Source: Saccoglossus kowalevskii
Lineage: Eukaryota > Hemichordata > Enteropneusta > Harrimaniidae
Assembly: GCF_000003605.2 (NCBI RefSeq)
Contig: NW_003152147.1
Span: forward strand, 1 to 24,032
Reading direction: 5' to 3'
Length of the DNA: 24,032 nt
The notes beneath the pieces were generated by a model that did no database searches, was not told where the DNA came from, and saw only the letters and a list, made by a program, of their open reading frames with translations. Shown piece by piece: positions 1 to 8,589 of the stretch; the first letter of the stretch is position 1; each line of letters begins with the position of its first letter. A program made the translations under genes and the position numbers.

Positions 1-31
1 CCTTAGAAAAACCAGCGGTTGACACTTTTTT
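1..31 (+). pseudogene. 5S-derived segment, copy 0 (3' tail only)
   Basis: The window opens inside a 5S-like core: CCTTAGAAAAACCAGCGGTT, then GACAC and six T. Only the part equivalent to the last ~25 nucleotides is present; the rest lies left of the window. Confidence 0.75.
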
Positions 32-669
32 GAGTTTTTGCCGTCTGCACCTATTTGGTCCATGCTGTTAAAACAGCGTGCAAAGTTCTCCAAAGCGTTT
101 CCAAAGTTGCTAGATTTGTTTGTTTATTTGACCTAAGTTGTTGTTATATCGAACCATGCAGTTGTAAAGTATGAAAAATGACTAAAATTCATTTGAAACC
201 TTCTATGTTAGCAGACTGTCATATGAGCCGGCCGTAAAATGAACAAACACATATTGAAAATGTTAAAAGCGATTGAAAAGTTGGTGGATGTGCGTTTATA
301 TTCCCTCTAAGTCATTTCATGTCGAACCCCGCAGTTAAATTTAGAACAAAATTTTGTAAAAGTCAAAAACAGCTATTTATGTTGGCACATTGTACCACTA
401 CCCAAGCGCAAAGTGATTAACAAAGTGCTTACAAAGTTGTGAAAAGCTTGTGCAAAGTTGGTAGATTTGCATGGAAATGTTACCTATTCTGTTACATTAC
501 CGAGTCCAGTTGTTAAAAGTTCGCGAAAGTGAATGAATATGTTAGTAAAGGCTCTTTGAATATCGCAGTGGCCCTCGAAGGATGTATCATTTTTAAACAT
601 TTCCATCAATTACATGGCCACCAATAACAATAATTTTTAAACGACCCTGATAAATGAGTGGTCAGGTGA

Positions 670-760
670 ACGACCAATAATAGAAGTAAAGATCGATCGG
701 TCGTGGTTAGTACTTGCATGGGAGACAACCTTAGAAAACCAGCGGGTTGACACTTTTTTT
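670..760 (+). pseudogene. 5S-derived segment, copy 1
   Basis: Complete core with intact GGTTAGTACTTGCATGGGAG and T7. Private changes are AACGACC at the start, GATCGATCGG in the box A region and CCAGCGGGTTG near the end. Confidence 0.8.
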
Positions 761-1397
761 GAGTTTTTGCCGTCTGCACCTATTTGGTCCATGCTGTTAA
801 AACAGCGTGCAAAGTTCTCCAAAGCGTTTCCAAAGTTGCTAGATTTGATTGTTTATTTGACCTAAGTTGTTGTTATATCGAACCATGCAGTTGTAAAGTA
901 TGAAAAATGCCTAAATTCATTTGAAACCTTCCATGTTAGCAGACTGTCATATGAGCCGGCCGTAAAATGAACAACACATACTGAAAATGTTAAAGCGATT
1001 GAAAAGTTGGTGGATTTGCGTTTATATCCCCCTAAGTCATTTCATATAGCATCCCCGCAGTTAAATTAGAGCAATTTATGTAAAAGTCAAAAACAGCTAT
1101 TTATGTTGGCACATTGTACCACTACCCAAGCGCAATAGTGATTAACAAAGTGCTTACAAAGTTGTGAAAAAGCTTGTGCAAAGTTGGTAGATTTGCATAG
1201 AAAATGTTACCTATTCTGTTACATTATCGAGTCCAGTTGTTAAAAGTTTCGCGAAAGTGAATGAATATGTTATAAAAGGCTCTTTGAATATCGCAGTGGC
1301 CCTCGAAGGATGTAGAATTTTTAAACATTTCCATCAATTACATGGCCGCCAATAACAATAATTTTTCAACGATCCTGATAGATGAGTGGTCAGGTGA

Positions 1398-1488
1398 TCG
1401 AACCAATAATAGAAGTAAAGATCAATCGATCGTGGTTAGTACTTGCATGGGAGACAACCAGAGATTACCAGCGGTTGACACTTTTTTT
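1398..1488 (+). pseudogene. 5S-derived segment, copy 2
   Basis: Core with box C GCATGGGAGACAACC and T7. There is an extra A in TCGAACC, and CAGAGATTACCAGCGG replaces the usual CTGAGAAAACCAGCGG. Upstream it has TTTTTCAACGATCC, shared with the copies at 2126 and 10356. Confidence 0.8.
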
Positions 1489-2125
1489 GAGTTTTTGCCG
1501 TCTGCACTATTTTGTCCAAGCTGTTAAAACAGCGTGCAAAGTTCTCCAAAGCGTTTCCAAAGTTGCTAGATTTGTTTGTTTATTTGATCTAAGTTGTTGT
1601 TATATCGAACCATGCTGTTGTAAAGTATGAAAAATGACTAAAATTCATTTGAAACCTTCCATGTTAGCAGACTGTCATATGAGCCGGCCGTAAAATGAAC
1701 AAACACATACTGAAAATGTTAAAAGCGATTGAAAAGTTGGTGGATTTGCGTTTATATTCCCCCTAAGTCATTCCATATAGAACCCCGCAGTTAAATTTAG
1801 AACAAAATTATGTAAAAGTCAAAAACAGCTATATATGTTGGCACATTGTACCACTACCCAAGCGCAAAGTGATTAACAAAGTGCTTACAAAGTTGTGAAA
1901 AGCTTGTGCAAAGTTGGTAGATTTGCATAGAAATGTTACCTATTCTGTTACATTATCGAGTCCAGTTGTTAAAAGTTCGCGAAAGTGAATGAATATGTTA
2001 TAAAAGGCTCTTTGAATATCGCAGTGGCCCTCGAAGGATGTAGAATTTTTAAACATTTCCATCAATTACATGGCCGCCAATAACAATAATTTTTCAACGA
2101 TCCTGATAGATGAGTGGTCAGGTTA

Positions 2126-2213
2126 TCGACCAATAATAGAAGTAAAGATCAATCGGTCGTGGTTAGCACTTGCATGGGAAAACCTGAGAAAACCAGTGGT
2201 TGACACTTTTTTT
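2126..2213 (+). pseudogene. 5S-derived segment, copy 3 (3 bp lost in box C)
   Basis: GGGAAAACCTG replaces GGGAGACAACCTG and GGTTAGCACTT replaces GGTTAGTACTT. The same pair of changes recurs at 10356 and 12536, so these three cores share a recent ancestor although they are 8-10 kb apart. Confidence 0.8.
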
Positions 2214-2850
2214 GAGTTTTTGCCGTCTGCACCTATTTTGTCCAAGCTGTTAAAACAGCGTGCAAAGTTCTCCAAAGCGTTTCCAAATTTGCTAGATTTG
2301 TTTGTTTATTTGACCTAAGTTGTTGTTATATCGAACCATGCTGTTGTAAAGTATGAAAAATGACTAAAATTCATTTGAAACCTTCCATGTTAGCAGACTG
2401 TCATATGAGCCGGCCGTAAAATGAACAAACACATACTGAAAATGTTAAAAGCGATTGAAAAGTTGGTGGATTTGCGTTTATATTCCCCCTAAGTCATTCC
2501 ATATAGAACCCCGCAGTTAAATTTAGAACAAAATTATGTAAAAGTCAAAAACAGCTATTTATGTTGGCACATTGTACCCTACCCAAGCGCAAAGTGATTA
2601 ACAAAGTGCTTACAAAGTTGTGAAAAGCTTGTGCAAAGTTGGTAGATTTGCATAGAAATGTTACCTATTCTGTTACATTATCGAGTCCAGTTGTTAAAAG
2701 TTCGCGAAAGTGAATGAATATGTTATAAAAGGCACTTTGAATATCCCAGTGGCCCTCGAAGGATGTAGAATTTTTAAACATTTCCATCAATTACATGGCC
2801 GACAATAACAATAATTTTTAAACGACCCTGATGGATGAGTGGTCAGGTGA

Positions 2851-2940
2851 TCGACCAATAATAGAAGTAAAGATCAATCGGTCGTGGTTGGTACTTGCAT
2901 GGGAGACAACCTGAGAAAACCAGCGATTGACACTTTTTTT
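2851..2940 (+). pseudogene. 5S-derived segment, copy 4
   Basis: Near-consensus subfamily I core ending in T7. Private changes are GGTTGGTACTT and CCAGCGATTGACAC. It is preceded by CCTGATGGATGAG. Confidence 0.82.
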
Positions 2941-3573
2941 GAGTTTTTGCCTCTGCACCTATTTGGTCCATGCTGTTAAAACAGCGTGCAAAGTTCTCCA
3001 AAGCGTTTCCAAAGTTGCTAGATTTGTTTGTTTATTTTACCTAAGTTGTTGTTATATCGAACCATGCAGTTATAAAGTATGAAAAATGACTAAAATTCAT
3101 TTGAAACCTTCCATGTTAGCAGACTGTCATATGAGCCGGCCGGAAAATGAACAAACACATACTGAAAATGTTAAAAGCGATTGAAAAGTTGGTGAATTTG
3201 CGTTTATATTCCCCCTAAGTCATTTCATGTAGAACCCCGCAGTTAAATTTAGAACAAAATTATGTAAAAGTCAAAAACAGCTATTTATGTTGGCACATTG
3301 TACCCAAGCGCAAAGTGATTAACAAAGTGCTTACAAAGTTGTGAAAAGCTGTGCAAAGTTGGTAGATTTGCATGGAGATGTTTACCTATTCTGTTACATT
3401 ATCGAGTCCAGTTGTTAAAAGTTCGCGAAAGGTGAATGAATATGTTATAAAAGGCCCTTTGAATATCGCAGTGGCCCATCGAAAGATGTAGATTTTTTAA
3501 GCATTTCCATCAATTACATGGCCGCCAATAACAATAATTTTTAAACGATCCTGATAGATGAGTGGTCAGGTTA

Positions 3574-3664
3574 TCGACCAATAAAAGAAGTAAAGATCAA
3601 TCGGTCGTGGTTAGTGCTTGCATGGGGAGACAGCCTGAGAAAACCAGCGGTTGACACTTTTTTT
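3574..3664 (+). pseudogene. 5S-derived segment, copy 5
   Basis: Core with ATAAAAGAAG, GTGCTTGCATGGGGAGACAG (one extra G in box C) and T7. GTGCTTGCATGG is shared with the copy at 11081, and the two surrounding units share the GGTGAATTTG variant in subrepeat B. Confidence 0.8.
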
Positions 3665-4303
3665 GAGTTTTTGCCGTCTGCACCTATTTTTGTCCAAGCT
3701 GTTAAAACAGCATGCAAAGTTCTCCAAAGCGTTTCCAAAGTTGCTAGATTTGTTTGTTTATTTGACCTAAGTTGTTGTTATATCGAACCATGCAGTTGTA
3801 AAGTATGAAAAATGACTTAAATTCATTTGAAACCTTCCATGTTAGCAGACTGTCATATGAGCCGGCCGTAAAATGAACAAACACATACTGAAAATGTTAA
3901 AAGCGATTGAAAAGTTGGTGAATTTGCGTTTATATTCCCCCTAAGTCATTTCATATAGAACCCCGCAGTTAAATTTAGAACAAAATTATGTAAAAGTCAA
4001 AAACAGCTATTTATGTTGGCACATTGTACCACTACCCAAGCGCAAAGTGATTAACAAAGTGCTTACAAAGTTGTGAAAAGCTTGTGCAAAGTTGGTAGAT
4101 TTGCATGGAAATGTTACCTATTCTGTTACATTATCGAGTCCAGTTGTTAAAAGTTCGCGAAAGTGAATGAATATGTTATAAAAGGCCCTTTGAATATCGC
4201 AGTGGCCCTCGAATGATGTAGAATTTTTAAACATTTCCATCAATTACATGGCCGCCAATAACAATAATTTTTAAACGACCCTGATAGATGAGTGGTCAGG
4301 TGA

Positions 4304-4393
4304 TCGACCAATAATAGAAGTAAAGATCAATCGGTCGTGGTTAGTACTTGCATGGGAGACAACCTGAGAAAACCAGCGGTTGACACTTTTTTT
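4304..4393 (+). pseudogene. 5S-derived segment, copy 6
   Basis: Consensus subfamily I core, no private change seen, T7. The unit that follows has a 7 bp deletion in subrepeat B (TAGAAGTTAAATTT, near 4686) that recurs after the copy at 13262. Confidence 0.85.
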
Positions 4394-5024
4394 GAGTTTT
4401 TGTCGTCTGCACCTATTTTGTCCAAGCTGTTAAAACAGCGTGCAAAGTTCTCCAAAGCGTTTCCAAAGTTACTAGATTTGTTTGTTTATTTGACCTAAGT
4501 TGTTGATATATCGAACCATGCAGTTATAAAGTATGAAAAATGACTACAATTCATTTGAAACCTTCCATGTTAGCAGACTGTCATATGAGCCGGACGTAAA
4601 ATGAACAAACACATACTGAAAATGTTAAAAGCGATTGAAAAGTTGGTGGATTTGCGTTTATATTCCCCCTAAGTCATTTCATATAGAAGTTAAATTTAGA
4701 ACAAAATTATGTAAAAGTCAAAAACAGCTATTTATGTTGGCACATTGTACCTCTACCCAAGCGCAAAGTGATTAACAAAGTGCTTACAAAGTTGTGAAAA
4801 GCTTGTGCAAAGTTGGTAGATTTGCATGGAAATGTTACCTATTCTGTTACATTATCGAGTCCAGTTGTTAAAAGTTCGCGAATGTGAATGAATATGTTAT
4901 AAAAGGCCCTTTAAATATCGCAGTGGCCCTCGAAGGATGTAGAATTTTTAAACATTTCCATCAATTACATGGCCGCCAATAACAATAATTTTTAATCGAC
5001 CCTGATAGATGAGTGGTCAGGTGA

Positions 5025-5114
5025 TCGACCAATAATAGAAGTAAAGATCAATCGGTCGTGGTTAGTATTTGCATGGGAGACAACCTGAGAAAACCAGCGG
5101 TTGACACTTTTTTT
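5025..5114 (+). pseudogene. 5S-derived segment, copy 7
   Basis: Consensus core except GTTAGTATTTGC. The same change is found in the copy at 13983. T7 follows. Confidence 0.85.
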
Positions 5115-5550
5115 GAGTTTTTGCCGTCTGCACCTATTTTGTCCAAGCTGTTAAAACAGCGTGCAAAGTTCTCCAAAGCGTTTCCAAAGTTGCTAGATTT
5201 GTTTGTTTATTTGACCTAAGTTGTTGTTATATCGAACCATGCAGTTGTAAAGTATGAAAAATGACTAAAATTCATTTGAAACCTTCCATGTTAGCAGACT
5301 GTCATATGAGCCGGCCGTAAAATGAACAAACACATACTGAAAATGTTAAAAGCGATTGAAAAGTTGGTGGATTTGCGTTTATATTCCCCCTAAGTCATTT
5401 CATATAGAACCCCGCAGTTAAATTTAGAACAAAATTATGTAAAAGTCAAAAACAACTATTTATGTTGGCACATTGTACCACTACCCATGCCAAAGTGATT
5501 AACAAAGTGGTTACAAAGTTGTGAAAAGCTTGTGCAAAGTTGGTAGATTT

Positions 5551-5870
5551 ACATAGAAATGTTACCTATTCTGTTACATTATCGAGTCCAGTTGTTAAAA
5601 GTTTGCGAAAGTGAATGACTATGTCATAAAAGGCCGTTTGAATATCGTAGTGGCCCTCGAAGGATGTAGAATTTTTAAACATTTCCATAAATTAATGGCC
5701 GCCAATAACGTTAATTTTTAAACGAACCCTTATAGATGAGTGGTCAGTGATCGACCGATAATAGAAGTAAAGATCATCGGTCGTGTTAGTACTTGCATGG
5801 GAGACACCTTAAAAAACCAGCGGTTGACCCATTTTTTGAGTTTTGCCGTCTGCACCTATTTGGTCCAAGC
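5551..5870 (+). repeat. subfamily II-like island in subfamily I
   Basis: Marks of subfamily II appear together: GATTTACATAG, ATGTCATAAAAGGCCGTTTG, ATATCGTAGTGG, CATAAATTAATGG, GACCGATAATAG and TATTTGGTCCAAGCTG. On both sides the unit is typical subfamily I (GCGTTTCC from about 5899). Confidence 0.7.
5751..5837 (+). pseudogene. 5S-derived segment, copy 8 (degraded)
   Basis: Several single-base losses: GATCATCGG, CGTGTTAGT and GAGACACCTT. GACCGATAATAG is a subfamily II mark. The T-run is six long after ACCCA. The whole neighbourhood, 5.55-5.87 kb, looks like subfamily II inside the subfamily I block. Confidence 0.75.
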
Positions 5871-6472
5871 TGTAAAACAGCGTGCAAAGTTCTCCAAAGC
5901 GTTTCCAAAGTTGCTAGATTTGTTTGTTTAATTCACTAAGTTGTTGTTATATCAAACCATGCAGTTTTAAAGTATGAAAAATGACTAAAATTCATTTGAA
6001 ACCTTCCATGTTAGCAGACTGTCATATGAGCCGGCCGTAAAATGAACAAACACATACTGAAAATGTTAAAAGCGATTGAAAAGTTGATGGATTTGCGTTT
6101 ATATTCCCCCTAAGTCATTTCATGTAGAACCCCGCAGTTAAATTTAGAACAAAATTATGTAAAAGTCAAAAACAGCTCTTTATGTTGGCACATTGTACCA
6201 CTACCCAAGCGCAAAGTGATTAACAAAGTGCTTACAAAGTTGTGAAAAGCTTGTGCAAAGTTGGTAAATTTGCATGGAAATGTTACCTATTCTGTTACAT
6301 TATCGAGTCCAGTTGTTAAAAGTTCGCGAAAGTGAATGAATATGTTATAAAAGGCCCTTTGAATATCGCAGTGGCCCTCGAATGATGTAGAATTTTTAAA
6401 CATTTCCATCAATTACATGGCCGCCAATAACAATAATTTTTAAACGACCCTGATAGATGAGTGGTCAGGTGA

Positions 6473-6562
6473 TCGACCAATAATAGAAGTAAAGATCAAT
6501 CGGTCGTGGTTAGTACTTGCATGGGAGACAACCTGAGAAATCCAGCGGTTGACACTTTTTTT
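6473..6562 (+). pseudogene. 5S-derived segment, copy 9
   Basis: Consensus core with CTGAGAAATCCAGCGG and T7. The next copy, at 7201, has the same change, so these two adjacent monomers are near-identical recent duplicates. Confidence 0.85.
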
Positions 6563-7215
6563 GAGTTTTTGTCGTCTGCACCTATTTTGTCCAAGCTGTT
6601 AAAACAGCGTGCAAAGTTCTCCAAAGCGTTTCCAAAGTTACTAGATTTGTTTGTTTATTTGACCTAAGTTGTTGATATATCGAACCATGCAGTTATAAAG
6701 TATGAAAAATGACTAAAATTCATTTGAAACCTTCCATGTTAGCAGACTGTCATATGAGCCGGCCGTAAAAAGAACAAACACATACTGAAAATGTTAAAAG
6801 CGATTGAAAAGTTGGTGGATTTGCGTTTATATTCCCCCTAAGTCATTTCATGTAGAACCCCGCAGTTAAATTTAGAACAAAATTATGTAAAAGTCAAAAA
6901 CAGCTATTTATGTTGGCACATTGTACCACTACCCAAGCGCAAAGTGATTAACAAAGTGCTTACAAAGTTGTGAAAAGCTTGTGCAAAGTTGGTAGATTTG
7001 CATGGAAATGTTACCTATTCTGTTACATTATCGAGTCCAGTTGTTAAAAGTTCGCGAAAGTGAATGAATATGTTATAAAAGGCCCTTTGAATATCGCAGT
7101 GGCCCTCGAATGATGTAGAATTTTTAAACATTTCCATCAATTACATGGCCGCCAATAACAATAATTTTTAAACGACCCTGATAGATGAGTGGTCAGGTGA
7201 TCGACCAATAATAGA

Positions 7216-7263
7216 AGTAAAGATCAATCGGTCGTGGTTAGTACTTGCATGGGAGACAACCTG
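7216..7263 (+). promoter_or_regulatory. 5S-type internal control region remnant (box A, IE, box C)
   Basis: If TCGACC at 7201 is aligned with nucleotide 35 of vertebrate 5S rRNA, the three parts of the type 1 Pol III internal promoter fall as follows. Box A is at 7216-7230 (8 of 15 bases agree), the intermediate element at 7233-7238 (5 of 6) and box C at 7246-7263, TGCATGGGAGACAACCTG (15 of 18). Spacing is exactly that of a 5S gene, with no gaps. Counts were made by eye against a remembered 5S sequence. Box C, the main TFIIIA contact, is the best kept and box A the worst. Whether it binds TFIIIA or is transcribed cannot be told from sequence. Confidence 0.65.
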
Positions 7264-7283
7264 AGAAATCCAGCGGTTGACAC

Positions 7284-7290
7284 TTTTTTT
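7284..7290 (+). terminator. Pol III-type T7 terminator after 5S-like core (reference copy)
   Basis: A run of seven T directly follows GTTGACAC, about 90 bp after the start of the recognisable core, where the 3' end of a 5S gene would be. A second run of five T (7294-7298, after GAG) acts as a possible backup. Runs of four or more T on the coding strand terminate RNA polymerase III in animals. The same arrangement occurs in nearly every copy; exceptions are noted under the copies at 9627, 11081 and 21428. Confidence 0.6.
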
Positions 7291-7323
7291 GAGTTTTTGT
7301 CGTCTGCACCTATTTTGTCCAAG

Positions 7324-7497
7324 CTGTTAAAACAGCGTGCAAAGTTCTCCAAAGCGTTTCCAAAGTTGCTAGATTTGTTTGTTTATTTGACCTAAGTTGT
7401 TGTTATATCGAACCATGCAGTTGTAAAGTATGAAAAATGACTAAAATTCATTTGAAACCTTCCATGTTAGCAGACTGTCATATGAGCCGGCCGTAAA
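7324..7497 (+). repeat. subrepeat A of the reference monomer
   Basis: It begins CTGTTAAAACAGCGTGCAAAG. AAAGCGTTTCCAAAGTTGCT and AGATTTGTTTG follow, then CCTAAGTTGTTGTTATATCG and AACCATGCAGTT. Each block has a counterpart in B and C in the same order and near-equal spacing: AAAGC, then AAAGTTG and GATTTG, then CCTAAG or CCTATT, a T/A-rich ATAT or CATTAT, and finally CAGTT. The start was set 27 bp before the AAAGCG anchor because B and C show matching AAC/AAAG-rich leads there. Divergence among A, B and C is large, so the duplication is much older than the array's recent spread. Confidence 0.75.
7327..7338. other. short conserved inverted repeat GCTGT-TAAA-ACAGC
   Basis: About 30 bp after the T-run each monomer has GCTGTTAAAACAGC, a 5 bp stem with a four-base loop (the stem begins just before this span, at 7323). 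In some subfamily II copies (16.99, 17.73 and 23.73 kb) the sequence is CTGTTAACACAGC, which changes only the loop. It could be a weak hairpin or protein site; no function is shown. Confidence 0.4.
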
Positions 7498-7674
7498 ATG
7501 AACAAACACATACTGAAAATGTTAAAAGCGATTGAAAAGTTGGTGGATTTGCGTTTATATTCCCCCTAAGTCATTTCATGTAGAACCCCGCAGTTAAATT
7601 TAGAACAAAATTATGTAAAAGTCAAAAACAGCTATTTATGTTGGCACATTGTACCACTACCCAAGCGCAAAGTG
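7498..7674 (+). repeat. subrepeat B of the reference monomer
   Basis: Diverged relative of A and C. It has AAAAGCGATTGAAAAGTTGG, then TGGATTTGCG, CCCCCTAAGTCATTTCATG, GAACCCCGCAGTTAAATTT and later TATGTTGGCACATTGTACC. The last block resembles ATGTTAGCAGACTGTCATATG of A, so the relationship extends well past the anchor block. The shared GCGATT of A (subfamily II) and B is the site of the A duplication seen near 18.66 kb, which supports the homology. Confidence 0.75.
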
Positions 7675-7850
7675 ATTAACAAAGTGCTTGCAAAGTTGTG
7701 AAAAGCTTGTGCAAAGTTGGTAGATTTGCATGGAAATGTTACCTATTCTGTTACATTATCGAGTCCAGTTGTTAAAAGTTCGCGAAAGTGAATGAATATG
7801 TTATTAAAGGCCCTTTGAATATCGCAGTGGCCCTCGAAGGATGTAGAATT
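7675..7850 (+). repeat. subrepeat C of the reference monomer
   Basis: Third diverged subrepeat: AAAGCTTGTGCAAAGTTGG, TAGATTTGCATGG, then CCTATTCTGTTACATTATCG, GAGTCCAGTTGTTAAAAGTT, CGCGAAAGTGAATGAATATG and TATCGCAGTGGCCCTCG. The stretch from CCTATTCTG to GTGAATGAATATG is among the least changed in the window in both subfamilies. The right boundary is approximate because similarity to A and B fades before the 5S-containing module. Confidence 0.72.
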
Positions 7851-7928
7851 TTTAAACATTTCCATCAATTACATGGCCGCCAATAACAATAATTTTTAAA
7901 CGATCCTGATAGATGAGTGGTCAGGTGA

Positions 7929-8018
7929 TCGACCAACAATAGAAGTAAAGATCAATCGGTCGTGGTTAGTACGTGCATGGGAGACAACCTGAGAAAACCA
8001 GCGGTTGACACTTTTTTT
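7929..8018 (+). pseudogene. 5S-derived segment, copy 11
   Basis: Core with GACCAACAATAG and GTACGTGCATGG as private changes; box C is otherwise intact and followed by T7. Confidence 0.83.
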
Positions 8019-8589
8019 GAGTTTTTGTCGCCTGCACCTATTTTGTCCAAGCTGTTAAAACAGCGTGCAAAGTTCTCCAAAGCGTTTCCAAAGTTGCTAG
8101 ATTTGTTTGTTTATTTGACCTAAGTTGTTGTTATATCGAACCCATGCAGTTATAAAGTATGAAAAATGACTAAAATTCATTTGAAACCTTCCATGTTAGC
8201 AGACTGTTATATGAGCCGGCCGTAAAATGAACAAACACATACTGAAAATGTTAAAAGCGATTGAAAAGTTGGTGGATTTGCGTTTATATTCCCCCTAAGT
8301 CATTTCATGTAGAACCCCGCAGTTAAATTTAGAACAAAATTATGTAAAAGTCAAAAACAGCTATTTATGTTGGCACATTGTACCACTACCCAAGCGCAAA
8401 GTGATTAACAAAGTGCTTACAAAGTTGTGAAAAGCTTGTGCAAAGTTGGTAGATTGCATAGAAATGTTACCTATTCTGTTACATTATCGAGTCCAGTTGT
8501 TAAAAGTTCGCGAAAGTGAATGAATATGTTATAAAAGGCTCTTTGAATATCGCAGTGGCCCTCGAAGGATGTAGAATTTTTAAACATTT

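Larger units (their letters stand above)
7201..7290 (+). pseudogene. 5S-derived segment, copy 10 (reference)
   Basis: This core shows what all copies share. An ungapped stretch starting TCGACC runs parallel to 5S rRNA nucleotides ~35-104, through GAAG, the box A region, GTGGTTAGTACTTGCATGGG, AGACAACCTGAGAAA and CCAGCGG, into a T7. The match to vertebrate 5S, counted by eye, is about 50 of 70 in the best copies. Upstream, ACCCTGA occurs about 25 bp earlier and may be a shifted trace of the same motif near nucleotide 16 of 5S, but the 5' third is otherwise not recognisable. The 5S terminal helix therefore cannot form and I infer a non-functional rRNA derivative. Such 5S-related satellites are known in some fishes and frogs; this one has a different, longer monomer. 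Confidence 0.85.
7201..7928 (+). repeat. reference monomer (728 bp, subfamily I)
   Basis: This copy is close to the local consensus and serves as the map of the unit. The 5S-like core and T-run span 7201-7290. A short T-rich linker (7291-7323) contains a second T5. Subrepeats A (7324-7497), B (7498-7674) and C (about 7675-7850) follow. The rest (7851-7928) is a segment with GGCCGCCAATAACAATAA and CCTGATAGATGAGTGGTC leading into the next 5S-like core. The AAAGCG/AAAGCT anchors of A, B and C lie at 7351, 7525 and 7702, and the next A anchor is at 8079. The internal steps are therefore 174, 177 and 377 bp; the last step is one subrepeat plus about 200 bp of 5S-containing module. Confidence 0.85.

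Noticed and set aside
1270-1280. TATA-like TTATAAAAGG upstream of the 5S-like core
   Set aside because: It lies roughly 95-130 bp upstream of where a 5S-type transcript would start, not near -30, and subfamily II has CATAAAAGG instead. Probably chance in AT-rich DNA.
7201-7290. Functional 5S rRNA gene cluster
   Set aside because: The 5' third of 5S is not recognisable, box A is poorly kept, two copies lack box C and the ends cannot form the terminal helix. It is derived from 5S but cannot encode working rRNA.
7485-7500. GC-rich GAGCCGGCCGTAAAATG as a regulatory site
   Set aside because: It is conserved in most copies and stands out in AT-rich DNA, but it varies in several (CCGGACG, CCGACCG, GAACCGG) and I know no factor that fits. 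It is only a feature of subrepeat A.
7780-7800. CENP-B box-like motif around GTTCGCGAAAGTG
   Set aside because: It has TTCG, but the required downstream A and CGGG positions do not fit, so it does not match the CENP-B box pattern.
7201-7929. 5S-headed SINE (SINE3-type) or other transposon insertions
   Set aside because: No target-site duplications, no poly-A or simple-repeat tail, and the 5S-like part occurs at exactly one fixed place per unit in strict head-to-tail order. A SINE could have been the original source of the 5S part, but nothing here shows it.
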